From positions 74,616,792 through 74,680,791 of the forward strand of contig CATQJL010000305.1 in assembly GCA_958299035.1 (NCBI GenBank): DNA of 64,000 bases. The letters run 5' to 3'. The position numbers were made by a program, and so were the translations under genes. The DNA is from Cylicocyclus nassatus. Lineage: Eukaryota > Nematoda > Chromadorea > Rhabditida > Strongylidae. A model generated the notes under the pieces. It was not told the DNA's origin, did not search any database, and was given only the letters and a program-made list of their open reading frames with translations. Below, one piece after another: positions 1 through 11,890 of this stretch; the stretch's first letter is position 1; each line of letters begins with the position of its first letter.

Positions 1-1594
1 TCATGGTCTGTATCGCGATACGCACTTCAGCAGGTAGAATTCGTGGTGGTACTTCTCCAGTGGGAACAACGGGCATCTGCACGGGTGTTGATGAGCGGAA
101 GAGGTTGGTGTAGAAGTTCTTCGCGATAGATTCCATCTTGTATCGGGAAGAAGTCGGAGTCCCGTCTTCGTTCAGTAGTGCAGCCAGCGGTACGTGATAT
201 TCGCAGAGGTCCCTTCGGCACTTCTTGAGACTTCGTCTTCTTTCTGCTGCTTCCAGTATCTTGGCTTGCCTGTACTTCCTGAGATCCTCTTGCAAAGCTG
301 TTCTGCAACTGGTGTTGGCAATCAGTCGCTCGAGATGAGTTGCATTCGGATCCTGCCTCAATGATCTTCTTCTTTCGAGCAATTCCTTGGTGGTCTTCGA
401 GATGCGGTCCAAGTTCTTCTCAGAAGTCACTGAGGCGCATTCTCCGCAGGCTCGCAATCCTTTCAGAAGCCGGTCGTAGTCGTACGTTGGGTCCTCCTCG
501 ATGGGCCAGTCACAACTTGATATGAGCTCTTCCAGCCTGTTACCGTCATAAACGACTTCCTTCCTTCTCGCGGCACTATGACAGACTTTCTTTTCCAGCC
601 TTCGGCTGAGTCGTATCTTCGCTCGAAGGAGGCGGTGATCGGAGCCACTACAGAAGGATGGAACTACAGAGACATCGAGTAAGCTCCACCTTCGGTTGGT
701 GCGAATGTGGTCGATCTCCGCGTGGGTCGTTCCGTTGGGCGATTCCCATGTCCACCGGCGATGTTCCTTCTTCATAAAGATGGAATTTCCATGGAAAAGT
801 CGTGCGGCGGAGAGAAGCCCAACAAGACGGTTGCCGTTTTCGTTCCGGAGCCCATATCCAAACTTCCCGATCCTATATTCCCTTTCCAGTGGCATCCCGA
901 TTTTCGCGTTGAAGTCGCCCACAACAAACTTGTAAAAGGACTTCTCGTTGCGGACGACCTCCTCCACATCTTCGTAGAAAGCATCTAGTTCTGATTCGTC
1001 AGCTGCTGATGTTGGAGAATAGCAGTTGATGATGCTGATGGTCTTCTGATGTGGAGGTCGTAGTCGTAGGATGCCTAGTCGGGGTGATAGGATCTCGTGC
1101 GAATCGACAAGATGGACGATAGATGGGTGGACGACAAAGCCGACGCCTCCCACGTTTCGTGATGGAACCTTTTCACCACGAATGATGAGGGTCCCATCAC
1201 TCATCTGTCGCACGTCCTTCTTCCTGGACTTCGTTTCCTGCAGAGCAATGATGTGGTAGTTGATGTGCTCTGCAGCGTCGAGAAGAGCGTGGAGGTCGGC
1301 GTTTGTGGAGACTGTCCTGGCGTTGTAAGTGCAGAGCATGAGGCAGTCTCCATGGCGTGTCGTCCGGGCAGACGTGTCGTATTTGTCCAATCCGAAAGGC
1401 GCCCTGAGTACCCTGACATCGTTCTTGCTACCACCCGGCGCCGTAGGCGGGATCCGATGTACAGGGTTTTTTTCTAAATCTTCTTGCTGTCTGAGTAATA
1501 AAATTTGTTCCCCTACAAGAGGTGGCTTACTAGGCCTACTCTTGATTTCCACGGGGTGATCGCTGACCCCGGGCTTGGAGCGGGGAGGGACCGC
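1..1594 (-). CDS. RTE polyprotein, partial: apurinic-type endonuclease and start of reverse transcriptase
   Basis: The frame is open for about 531 codons, from just after a TAG at 1595-1597 to the window edge, with no stop or frameshift that I can find. The protein starts with a basic linker containing [20 protein letters not shown], then an endonuclease/exonuclease/phosphatase fold: the CTYNART strand, the metal-binding Glu in ALQETKSR, the GGVGFVVHP block, INCYSPTS, the [10 protein letters not shown] catalytic block and a SGSDHRLL C-terminal block. A helical linker leads toward the RT domain. The first in-frame ATG (1339) falls inside the endonuclease domain, so the real start is upstream, non-ATG or spliced; I give the whole open frame. 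The enzyme would nick target DNA for target-primed reverse transcription. Confidence 0.85.
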
Positions 1595-1790
1595 CTAGCG
1601 ACCAGAAGAAGCCAGACGGCGGAGAATCTGGCGCGGCCAGTTCTTAGCTAGGCATCCGGCCGAAACCGGAAACGTCGAACTCCTTCAAAGCTTGGGAGGC
1701 CCTACCAGAGTATACACTCGGCTGTGCATCGCAGTTCGACACCCAGTGTCACCCCCACGCCACGATGAGGCGACCGACCATTGTGGGGGT
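1..1790 (-). mobile_element. RTE-type non-LTR retrotransposon, 5' portion (runs off window)
   Basis: This is the 5' part of an RTE-clade LINE on the minus strand. Its 5' end lies near 1786-1790, judged because a second copy (3450-5020) shares the terminal sequence CCATTGTGGGGG and both diverge just outside it. The left side continues out of the window in the reverse transcriptase region. The 5' end abuts the remnant of a mariner-type element, suggesting insertion into it. The open frame it carries is listed separately. Family placement rests on the endonuclease sequence and is fairly secure; activity cannot be judged without the 3' half. Confidence 0.85.
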
Positions 1791-2312
1791 AGGATTACGG
1801 TAGAAACTTGAAACATATGGTATCAATGTGAAAAAAGCTGTCGTTTCAAATTTTTCAAAAAAAATGTAAAAACTTGTGTATTGTGGTTTTTATGGACGCT
1901 GAGTTCAATACTCAACTATTCAGATTGCGAAGCTTTCTAAACGGTGTAACCGCACTTTTTAGGAACATTGAAAAGATGGCCGCTACCTCTTACCTGGCAT
2001 AACTCTTCAATGAAGCATTATAATAAATTGGGAACTTTACAGTTATAATCAGCAACTCTAATTAGCCTAGTGTAAAAGTTTTCAGGCAGTTTTGTTTCCT
2101 TTCTGGGCCAAAATATGGCCTTTCATTGCTTAAAACCCTCTTTGATTTTTCTACCGTAATCCTACAGTAATGAGGAGAGATGAGTGGTTTGTTCTATAAT
2201 GCAAATCTAAGTTGAAGCCAGCTCTACAGATTGGTACCTAAAGCAAGGGAAAAGACTTCTTTAGAAGAGAGATATTAACGATACTAGGCTCCCAGACTTT
2301 TGACGCACCCTG
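1787..2312. mobile_element. Half of a mariner-type (TA-flanked) element
   Basis: The segment ends at 2312 in TTTTGACGCACCCTG followed by TA. This matches the terminal repeat TAGGCTCC..GACTTTTGCCCCACCCTG at 19691-19720. Its interior (about 1980-2260, including CTACCGTAATCCTACAGTAA) also resembles 50840-50940 in another mariner-type element. The opposite terminus is not visible, probably because the RTE copy interrupted it. No transposase frame was seen. Confidence 0.55.
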
Positions 2313-2539
2313 TATATCTGCTTGATTTTTCGCGAATATTTCAGTGCTTTCTACGCAACTTGCCATCGCGGGATGAGAGCGCGAGAGTGAGAGTCTTCAT
2401 ACGATGAATGCGAAGAAAACATTTCTGAATTATCGCACGAGGGTCTAGCCGCGTCATAGCTTTAAACTTACCTCATAGGAATTGTGCTATATGTGACTTT
2501 AACTGGTGTATTAACAAAAAACAACATTTATGTTTACTT

Positions 2540-3312
2540 CAATCTAATCTCTTCAAATCGAAATTGAACAAGAAACCTAAATTCATAAAAGCTGCCATCG
2601 GAAATGCCACTATACAGATGACTTGAGACTTCGCACCTAATATGAGGATCACTCGACGAAACCATCTGTATAAACACATTGACAAATTTCGTTTTGTTCG
2701 AACAAACTTACCCTTGTGATAAGCGAGATAGTCCTTGTAAGCTCTAAGGTTTAGACGCCATGACCACGATAAGCATAGCAACAACCACCAACAGTAAGTT
2801 CACCATAATGTAAAGTGCTATAATTGTCTCCACATTACAACTGTTTGCTTGAGAAAGTAGTGTTAATGATAATATTGACGCACTTAATGATGGCAGTTCC
2901 TTGGTCTTGGGCATAGATTGTTGGGAAATTTGAAGAATCGAGCACAATGCAAGGATAGCTGAAAGCCCGCATCCGACCTACAATCAAATACCTTTTTCGA
3001 ATGCTTCGTAAACATGATTGCCTACTTTCGCTAGGTAGTCGGTTTCATTGAAATTAGACCAAAACATTCCGAGTAGGCTAATTAACGCAATCACGAAGGA
3101 CGGCAATACTATTGTGAAGACGTAGGCTTGCGCATTCCGTCGGAAATGAAACGTCAGCTTGCCCTGTGAAGCGACGAATCTAACTCACAATCTAACTTGT
3201 CAGATCAAGGGTTGAAATGTCTTCATACCATGAAAGAGTCGAATCCACTTTCAATAACATGATAAATTACGTCTTTGGACGTTACATCATCAATCGTCCA
3301 TTCGTTGCTACC
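2540..3312 (-). pseudogene. Cys-loop ligand-gated ion channel, C-terminal half, probably a frameshifted remnant
   Basis: The minus strand shows exons of a pentameric ligand-gated channel. Exon 3312-3229 (acceptor TTTTCAG, donor GTATG) encodes the end of the extracellular domain. Exon 3163-3026 (acceptor TTCACAG) encodes FHFRRNAQAYVFTIVLPSFV, the usual entry into M1. The exon from 2977 encodes M2 with the conserved MPKTKELP loop and then M3 (IIALYIMVNLLLVVVAMLIV). A final stretch (ICIVAFPMAAFMNLGFLF) fits M4. All junctions are in phase up to M3; there the frame reaches TAG at 2744, while channel-like sequence (NLRAYKDYLAYHK) continues one frame over, so one base seems lost. The ligand-binding exons are absent, and an RTE copy lies immediately upstream. 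Subfamily (acetylcholine, GABA or other LGC) cannot be assigned. Confidence 0.6.
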
Positions 3313-3449
3313 CTGAAAACGATCAATTGCCAGATAGTTATTTTAGTGCTTAGTGCTGTTTTGATTTTTGTCGCCAGTGAACAAAGCAAGTGAAGGGGAG
3401 GGTAGTATAAAAGTAGCAAATACGTATGCGAGCAAGGATAATCTTTGTG

Positions 3450-5020
3450 AAAACTTGTGTTGCGAAGATCCTCCCGTTCGCCCTTCTTGAAGAGAAGGAC
3501 GATTCTTGATGTTTCCACTGGTCGGGAATTCTCCTTCTGAAGATTAGATGTTAGGTGCTACGCGAGAATCTCGTGTAGACTTTGTCCTCCGGCTCGCAGA
3601 AATTCGACGGAAAGATGGTCTGGTCCTGGAGCCGTGGACGTTCTTATTGTCTGTATCGCAGTACGCACTTCAGCAGGTAGGATCCTTGGTGATGCTTCTC
3701 CAGTGGGAACAACGGGCATCCCACGGGTGTTGATGAGCAGCAGAGGTCGATGTAGAAATTCTTCGTGATAGATACCATCTTATATCCGGAAGAATTCGGA
3801 GTTAGTCTACGTTCAGTAGTGCTGCCAGCGGTACATGATATTCGCGGAGGTCCCTTCGGCACTTCTTGAGACTTCGTTTTTCTTCGGCTGATTCCAGTAT
3901 CTTGGCTTGCCTGTATTTCCTGAGATCCTCCTGCAAAGTTGTTCTGCAACTGGCGTTGACTATCAGTCGCTCTAGATGAGTTGCATTCGGATCCTGCCTC
4001 AGTAATCTTCTTCTCTCGAGCAATTCTTTGGTGGTTTTCGAAATGCGTTCCAAGTTCTTCTCGGAAGTCACTGAGGCGCACTCTCCGCAGGTTCGCAATC
4101 CTTTCAGAAGTTGGTCGTAGTCGTACGCTGAGTCGTCCTCGATGGGCCAGTCACAACTTGATATGAGCTCCTCCAGCCTGTTACCGTCATAAACAACATT
4201 CTTCCCTCTTGCGGCACTGTGGCAGACCTTTTTTTTCCAGTCGACTGGATCGTACCTTCGCTGAGAGGAGGCGGTGATTGGAGCCAGTGCAGAAGGATGG
4301 AACTACTGAGACATCAAGCAAGCTCCATCTTCGGTTGGTGAGAATGTGGTAGATCTCCGAATCGTTCCTTTGGGCTATTCCCAAGTCCACCGGCAATGTT
4401 CTTTCTTCATAAAGATGGATTTTCCATGGAAAGGTTGTGCAGAGAGAAGCCCAACGCCCAAATGTTGAGGGTCCTTTCGCTCATCTGTGGCACATCCTTC
4501 TTCCCGGATCCTGCAGAGTGATAGCATGGTATTTGATGTGCTGTGCAGCGTCGAGAAGAGCGTGGAGGTCGGCGTTTGTGCAGATTGTCCTGGCATTGTA
4601 AGTGCAGAGCATGAGGCAGTCTTCATGGCTTGTCGTCCAAGCAGACGTGTCGTTCTTGTCCGATCCAAAAGGCGCCCTGAGTATCGTTCTTGCTACTATC
4701 CGGCGCCGTAGGCAGGATACCATGTACAGGGTTTATTTCTCTTCTTTTTACTGATCGAGTAATAAAAATGTTTCCCCTACGAGAGCAGACTCAGTAGGTC
4801 AACTTTTGTCCATGGGGTGACGCTGACCCGGGTGTGGAGCGGGAGAACCGCCTAGAGACCCAAAAACCAGACGGCGGTGGATCTGGCCTGGCCGGCTCTT
4901 AGCTAGGCATCCGGCCGAGACCGGAAACGTCGACTACTTCACAGATTGTGAGGCCCTACTAGAGTATACACTCGGCTGTGCATCGCAGTCCACGTTGATG
5001 AGGCCGACCATTGTGGGGGC
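3450..5020 (-). mobile_element. RTE-type LINE, second copy, internally deleted
   Basis: The sequence aligns by eye with the first RTE copy over its 5' end (near 5020), linker and endonuclease pieces, and extends further 3' into the RT domain (TSRIVLLFKKGEREDLRN near 3440-3520). About 0.6 kb of endonuclease coding sequence is missing around 4455, where text corresponding to about 820 and 1190 of copy 1 is joined. Frames are broken in several places, so this copy is dead. Confidence 0.8.
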
Positions 5021-5070
5021 ATGTATAATGATATTAGATATATATGATATATAGATATGTATGATATATA

Positions 5071-5286
5071 GATCTCGGCCAAGAAAGCTCTCAAATCATT
5101 CTGTATTTTTGCAAAAAATCCAGAATAAACAACAAAAACGAGTGCTTTTCCATATTTGCTGATTTTTTCCCGTTTTATTTAAAACGGGAAAAAATCAGCA
5201 AATATGGAAAAGCAGTCGTTTTTGTTGTTTATTCTGGATTTTTTGCAAAAATACAGAATGATTTGAGAGCTTTCTCAGCCGAGATC
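5071..5286. repeat. 216-bp near-perfect palindrome (foldback)
   Basis: Two arms of about 107 bp read GATCTCGGC..AAGAAAGCTC inward to ..CCCGTTTTATTT and its reverse complement, with almost no spacer. Only a few mismatches are visible (for example CGAGTGC against GCAGTCG). It separates the second RTE copy from a PLE fragment. A small foldback MITE is the likely origin; no target duplication is obvious in the AT-rich left flank (GATATATA). Confidence 0.8.
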
Positions 5287-6170
5287 TCTTTTTCAGATGT
5301 AGGAATTGTGACTTTAATATCAAAGCCGTCTTCAGCATGCGATTCGTGCTTGTGTCTGCCAAGCGGCGAAGTCGAGTTGTTGCGCCTTTTGTCGGCTAAA
5401 TGTTCTTGAAGCGATGCTGAGAGTTCTTCCTGTCTCCCCCAATATGGCGCGCGTTACACTTCAGACGCTCAAGTTGATATACAACACACTCTTGCACAAT
5501 AAACCCTACTGTACGGACATACGACACATTGCTCTGTATCGCAGTATTGGTCGTAGAGCCAATTACGTACAAGCTGTTTTTTGATATTGTCCTTCGGGAT
5601 GTGCACTAAATAACATCTTGCAGCTGCGCACGATAGATGCATTTTTGAATGGTCAAGGCTGATTTTATCAAAGATGGTAAGCAGAATGGTAGTTTGTCAT
5701 CAGCCCGAATGTTGTCGCCAATTCTTCGATGGTGAATGTGCGGTGAAGAACGATAACCGTTGCTACATGTCTTTGGAAGCTACTCTTCATGACTCACATC
5801 GCTCATACTCTCCGTTGCACATCTGCATCGCGGTTCTAAACATGTTAGCAATGACAGCGCACGTAACAGAAAGAGGATGTGCGTATGTTATATCAATGAT
5901 GTTCTTGGAGCTTTCTTATGCGATACCATTTGACTCCTACAAGCCAAAGGTCACCTTTACTTGGGTGTTGAGATAAGGCAGCCATTCGTCGCGTATAGTC
6001 TCACGTGTGGGCTTGATGCACTGAGACTGTTGGTTTAAAGTTTCAAAACACTCGTTTTCGGACTGCATTGAAGTCGCAACACAGCAGGCATCGAAACGAC
6101 AGTACATCAGTGGCATACGTGCTAGTAACCGGTTGCTCGGTTCTGGTCATAATGCATATAGCGAGAATTA
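5287..6170 (-). mobile_element. Penelope-like element fragment: RT palm to GIY-YIG endonuclease
   Basis: Read on the minus strand from 6170 down, successive pieces match the nematode PLE layout. First comes an RT palm motif (MYCRF.DACCVATSMQSENE) and the following TRETIRDEWLPYLNTQVK. Then comes a thumb/connector (VIANMFRTAMQMCNGEYER). Last are a Cys-rich CVVCPY motif and a GIY-YIG-type nuclease around 5290-5500 (HIG-GETGRT, LQEHLADKRRNNSTSPLGRH). Frames shift several times and stops are present. One catalytic aspartate of the RT motif looks altered. It is a dead copy. Confidence 0.7.
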
Positions 6171-6239
6171 GTACTAGCATGTCCATAGCTCCTCGTATCT
6201 GGGCCCTAGTGAAGAATGCCTTGAATGCTTACTCTTTAG

Positions 6240-6430
6240 ATAGTCCGGGACTTATTACTCCCAGACGGTGGCAGTGGCCTGTCTACATCTTCCAGATTAG
6301 CTATGGGCAGCTAGCACCAATTTACGCTATAAGCTTTTTGACCAGAATCGAGGGACCGGTACCAGCGCGTATGCCATGATGTACTGTCGTTACATCGATG
6401 AATGCTGTGTTGCGACTTCAACGCAACCCG
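6240..6430 (+). mobile_element. Penelope-like RT fragment, opposite orientation
   Basis: The plus strand encodes GQLAPIYAISFLTRIEGPVP, then YCRYIDECCVATSTQPEKNK in another frame. These are the PLE palm segments around the catalytic YIDD-type motif, with E in place of the second D. It is the mirror image of 6060-6165, so the two PLE pieces form an inverted pair. No stretch after 6430 could be matched. Confidence 0.6.
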
Positions 6431-9400
6431 AAAAGAACAAATATTCAGAATTTTAAACCGATAGTCACAGTGCAAAAGTGACAAAAGTGATGGGTATTTT
6501 TTACAGCCGGTCATTACATTATCCGTATCCAGCATGCCCGCTTACGCCCCGTAGCAAATCTAAACGTACGTTCTAAATAAACAGTTTAGTGAGATGCGTG
6601 AACGAATCAGTGACTGGTATGATCGTCATTTCGTTTTCAAATTGCTTTCATATCTCAACACACTTAAGCGCTTCCATAGTTCAATACAGCAAATGCGGCA
6701 ACAGAGCGCACTCTGCGTGTTATGATAGTTATGATATTTTCTCGCCGCGCTTTGACTCCGCGTCTTCTGCTCTCCATTAAACCTTCACTTGTGTCAAGGT
6801 TCAGGAACTGTTTTTCGACGAGCGTCTATTCAAGGCAACATTATAGTCGTATATAGGGGAGGAGCAATCTAGCCGTCGCTTATTTGGATTCGGGTGTTAT
6901 TATTATAGGAGAGGATCATGAAACCATACCACTGTTACTATAGTTACGACCCCTCATCTCTAACCTCGCAGTACGACCCCTTTCTAGATTAGCACGCCAG
7001 ACCTCACCCTTAATCTAGTTGTGATGTAGTCCTGAGAGAGCTCAGTGTGCGGTACTCTACCGCAACCCACCTGGTCCGATTAAACTGAAAGGAAATTACA
7101 TCAGTGCTTTCGTATAACACATAAATTGTCATACACATAGAATCAATTATTTAGTGAACGAATTTTAGGAGGTTAAGTGCAACGTTTTATGGATTAAAAG
7201 ACTGGGAAACATCATGTTGTAAAAAGTTGTAATGAACAGAACAAGAAACGGTATTCATTTATCATTTACAAAAAGTTTGTGACCAGTCAACATTTTGAGG
7301 GCTAGCCTCATGGACTAGTCCAAAATTACGAGACCTGATAGGTCGCAAAATATAAAATGTCGTAAGCTTGACATAAAAATCGCGATAGTGGATGTTTGCC
7401 CTAACTTATTTTTTCATTAACGTGTGGGGGAAGCAAGTAACTTAAGAGGAAAGATGAAGAAGAAACTCAAGTTTGTTTTTTTCATTTTACCATAAGACTT
7501 ACAATGAAATTAATTGCCATATTAATCCAAACTGCGGGTAGGAAGAAATCATCGGCCTCGAAGGTTACTGCGCACATTTGACTGTCAAACGGGAAGCTCT
7601 TGAACTACAATGGGATATCAACGATTATATGTGTCTATAACCTTCAATTTGTTGATTACTCATTATTTACGCTTAGCACACACGAGATCGACACGACATG
7701 TGATACGAACACACTTATATCTCCGTTGCTGTGCACCTTCAACTGATACCTGACATAACTAACACATAAAGTCTTACTTACATGAGCCTGCTGCAGATCA
7801 GGATTTCTTGTATTAGACACAGATGTACTAAAGTGGGTGGAATAAGAGTGTGCATGACATCAAATTAGCAACTGAGACCTTTGTAATATCGCAATATTTG
7901 GTCTCCAGATAAAATTCCGGTTTATGAGAAGTTCGGTAATCTCATCGTAATCGATTGGATTCCATGCAAGTCGTGCATCAGTCCAATACTGGAAAACACA
8001 ACTATTTTCTTGAGTTGTACTCATCGAATATGCTTATCAGATAATATTCAAATTTCATTTCGACTGTTTGATGAGCTTCGTCCTGAAATACGGAATAAAT
8101 TCTTTGTTTTCATCATCTCGTTTTCTTGGCGGACTCACCACAAACAGCAGCGTTGCAGAGTTCAGTGAAATGTTCACAGTCATATGTATGCTGCCTGTTG
8201 AATTACCTGAATTTTCCTGAGTAAAGGTAAAAAGGTTACTTTTCACTATCTATTCCCTTGTTCTGTTTACTCCCCACCTCCCAAAAACCTCAATGAACCC
8301 TGCGTTTCTCGTACCAGGTTGTCACATACTCTCGCTCTATCAACTCCCGTTGATTTTTTGGACGTTAGTTTAGGTTTTAGCTCAAACTTTACGTGCGCCA
8401 AGTTTTGATGTAGATACTTGAAAAGCTGAAGGTCTTAGTTTACTCCACCAAATGACAGTTTAGAAAATAATCAAAACAACAGGAAGATCAAAAATTGTTT
8501 CTCTTTTAGAACTGGCCGACGACTAAAAGATGGACACAGGACTGGAAGCGATCTTTGCTTCTATCTTCTTAACTCCTTAGCTGACCGACTTTGCTTGTAT
8601 TTTTTCAATTCCCTCTTTCAATTTTCATCACTGGCGTAATGTAAGAATAGCGGCAGAGTTTCTCCGAGGAGATACTTGGCGGGAAGAGCCTTGAATAGGC
8701 CTAACTTGCAGCTCATAAGTGTAGTATGTGGCGCTCTAATCCACAGGGTTCTTCATCGCAGTTCAAATAACATGGAGCTGAGAAAGGGCACAAAAAGAAA
8801 GAGGCCTTATTAGAGAGTGATCCTTAATCGAAGCGACCTTTCTAGATTACCACATGCATACTTTCTCAAAGTTCGTTGAACGCTTAGTTCAAATCTGCTT
8901 CTGGATTGAGAGATACGAGCGTTCAATAATTCAAATGTGAACCCCTGATCAGAGTGATTTCAATGGTGACAGCTTCAACAACTCTCAAATGGAATAATGG
9001 CGATCACGGACTTGACAAGCAGGAAATTTTCTTTGTACAAAATCCTTAAGGTCAACAGACGATTTGAGTTCACGAGAGATTTTTATGGATGGTTTTCTTC
9101 CAACTACGCAATTCAAAATTTCCCTATGAAAGTTTTCATATTTCCATGTCCACAGGCCCTCCGCAGATAGGAAAGACATATTTGGAATCAGCGTTGGATG
9201 TACTCTAAGAAGGTATGCATCTTTATTGGAAAGCCCACTTCAATAAGAATCCTTCTTCCGTTGGATGGATGTCCTTCCGCTAATGTAGGTTGTGCCTTCG
9301 ATAAGCGATTGGCAAAATTTCTTGATTAACGGAAACAAAGATGTCAAATGAGACTTGCTTAAATTTCTAAATGTCACAGCGAAAATTCTGAAGCTTCTCT

Positions 9401-10005
9401 TAGACGTTAGTGGAGGTGAAGTAGGACAAATGTCGAGAAAACTTACTAGAAGATGGTTCTAAGCTATAGTTAACATCAGAAGTAATGGAACAGAGAATAA
9501 CAGTTAGGCACGCGCCATACTTGATCCGCTTCATTTATTTTGTCATTGCTGAGTTTGCTGATTTGACCAATGGCGAATTGGATGGAGCAGATCAAGTGGA
9601 TCAATCAGTATGGCCGTGCCTTAGGTATAATAGGATTTGGTTTTTTCCTTCCGACGGTTACCTTTATCTGTTGCTTATGTGCCTTTACGATATTGTCGCC
9701 ATTATTACAGTTTTTTCCAGCGATTACGCAAAAAAGCTCGATCGTCCATAACTGTTGAAAGCTATCTTAGCATTTAAAAAGGCGCTAATATCTGAAACAT
9801 ACTAGACCTCCTCGAACGTGTCGCCACAGAAAGCATGCAGCAATGGAGGTCATGTGCTAGATTTGGCGGTCCTGTTTGTAAAGCAGTGCGTTCTCGCCCG
9901 GATAGTACTTTAGCAAAAACCTTTTCACCAGTTCCTGTGAGGGAAATTAAGTGATCGAAGTTGTCCTAGCACTCTTTAAGTAGATTGAAGTCTCTTTGAA
10001 GAATG
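6431..10005. other. Stretch with no recognised gene or repeat
   Basis: Only short open frames occur (for example 8055-8246, 8985-9179, 9485-9751), with no domain, no consistent exon structure and no visible long repeat. I see nothing I can support here. Confidence 0.6.
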
Positions 10006-10428
10006 GTCAAAAGTTGAAGTGGCCAATTCAAGCAAGTGCCAACCGTTCGATGCAGCATTCAACACTGATTTTGAATTCGTATTCCATACATGCCTAGCGC
10101 CTTTGTGGACGAAGTTATGAGCGGTTTTATCTCGAAAAAATCGTACATAAAATTGCGAAACCGAGCACATTATTGCAGCTCAGCTCATTTTTAGGTTTTA
10201 GAAATATAAATAACCTAGCTGCATGTTTTGGCCCAGCATTAAGCCGAACATGGCTCTGTACTGCCCTACGCTTTGCATGCACGAGTTCCTTAAAATAACG
10301 GCGTTTAGCGCCAATAACTTCGCCCACATAGGCGCTATGCAGATATGGGATACGGAGTCGAAGTCAGCGTTTTATGCTGCATTTAATGATATGCAGCTTG
10401 TGTGGACTGGCCGCTTCGAATTCTGACC
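10006..10428. repeat. Imperfect inverted repeat, about 110-bp arms
   Basis: The left arm (about 10006-10117, AAGTTGAAGTGGCCAATTC... to ..CTTTGTGGACGAAGTTA) is mirrored by 10313-10428 (TAACTTCGCCCACATAGGCG.. to ..GACTGGCCGCTTCGAATTC) with scattered mismatches. The spacer is about 195 bp. This is consistent with an old foldback MITE. Confidence 0.6.
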
Positions 10429-10845
10429 ATCCCTTGTTAGTTCGAGGTGCGTTGAGTGCACGGTGCGCGTAACATTTTTGAAATGCACCCCTGCCGTCTG
10501 TTTTTCTGTGGCCGTAACTCTGCGGGATCAGTGGGTTAGGCTACCCAGGTGATTAAGCTAATCCACGGTCGATATTTACGAAGCTAATGGGTTTGCTTAC
10601 CCAGTGGCCGTATTTATCAATGATTTTAGTGAGTTAGCTTAACCAGTAGATAGGCTGACCCACTACGATTATTCAAATACGAGTTTATCTGAGATCTGTT
10701 GATGGATAAGGCCACTGATCGCTAAGCGATACCCGCTCTGCACCCGGAATTAGCAATTGCACCATGGAAATCAGGAGTAGGCCTAACAAGTCTGCTCTTT
10801 TAGGGAGAAATTTCTTTCTTGATCAGTTAGAAGAAGAGAAAGAAA
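10429..10845. other. Intergenic stretch with short repeated GGTTAG/CCAC motifs
   Basis: Nothing coding is recognised. The words GGGTTAGGCTACCCAG, GGGTTTGCTTACCCAG and GTTAGCTTAACCAGT recur around 10530-10660 and look like small related hairpins. Confidence 0.4.
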
Positions 10846-11890
10846 TTTACGCATTGGATCCCGCCTACGGCGCCGGGTGAAAGCAATAACGATGTCAGGT
10901 AGGCGCCTTTAAAATTGGAGAAAAGATACGTCTGCCCGGACGCTACGCCATGGAAACTGCGTCATGCTTTCGACTCTGCAGAAAACATTGAAAACGTCGT
11001 CACAGCTCTGCAGAAAGCGAAGACCAGAAAAAAGGACGTGCGACAGATGAGTAATGAGATTTTTTCTTTTGGGTAAGAAAGTTAAATTACGAAACGTTGG
11101 GGACGTTGGCCTTGTCGTCCACCCATCTGTTCTCTATCAGATCGATTCGCATGAGATCCTATCACATCGATTAGCCATCCTACAATTACGATTTCCGCGT
11201 CAAAAGACTATCAGCAACAGCAGTTGCTGCTCCTCAACAGTCGCAGCTGACAATTAGAATTAGATGCTTTCTAGGAGGGGGTGGAGGAGGTCGCCCGTTC
11301 GCACGAGAAGTCCTTTTACAAGTTTGTTGTTGGTAACAACGCGAAAATTGCGATGCCACAAGAAGAGGAATATAGGATCGAGAATTTTTGATATGGGCTT
11401 TGAAACGAAAATGGAAAATGTTTTATTGAGCTTCTTTTCGCCGCACGACTTTCCCATGGAAATTCCATCTTCAAGAAGAAACAAGCGCCGGTCAGTGATG
11501 ACCCAGGATTTCCGTTTTGGGGGGGGGGGGAAGGACAAAAACTTCTTTCGGGCCTCTTAAGATTGCGGACTCCCGAAAAAAATTTTTTGTAAGGCTGATT
11601 TGAATTTTTAGAATTTAAAATTATTTCAAATACTTCCAAGTGAAAACAAGTCGCTTGCAGATTTTCGAAAGCATCTAAGTAACTCAAACATTTCGCGACC
11701 CATTCCTCCTCCTCGATACGCCACCGCCGCCGGCGGACATGGGGATCACCCGAAGGAACGACTCATTCGCGGATCGACCGCATTTCCCCATCCGAAGGTA
11801 GAGCTCGCTTGATGGTTTAGTAGTTCCATCCTTCACAATTGCTTCGATCACCATTACTTTGACTCTGTTGGCTCTGAAACTCAAAGTGCG
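10846..11890 (+). mobile_element. RTE-type LINE, third copy, degraded and interrupted
   Basis: The plus strand parallels the coding strand of the first copy: GATCCCGCCTACGGCGCCGG near 10858, the endonuclease text through 11480, and resumption at about 11725 (GGACATGGGGATCACCCGAA) to 11890. Frames are broken and a deletion is evident near 10990. It is interrupted by a separate insertion at 11490-11724. Confidence 0.8.
11490..11724. mobile_element. Small insertion inside RTE copy 3, possibly hAT-type
   Basis: Comparison with copy 1 shows that CGCCGG|TGGACATGG has been split. The left end reads CAGTGATGACCCAGGATTTC followed by a G-run at 11520-11530. The right end reversed reads GGTGGCGTATCGAGG. 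Both ends resemble the CAGTGGCGTACCCAGG-type ends seen at 32950-32985, and CGCCGG is repeated at both edges. The coordinates are approximate. Confidence 0.45.

Noticed and set aside
3644..4098. Frames of 145 and 98 codons in the second RTE copy
   Set aside because: They are, respectively, a shadow and a fragment of the RTE linker region; already covered by the mobile-element call.
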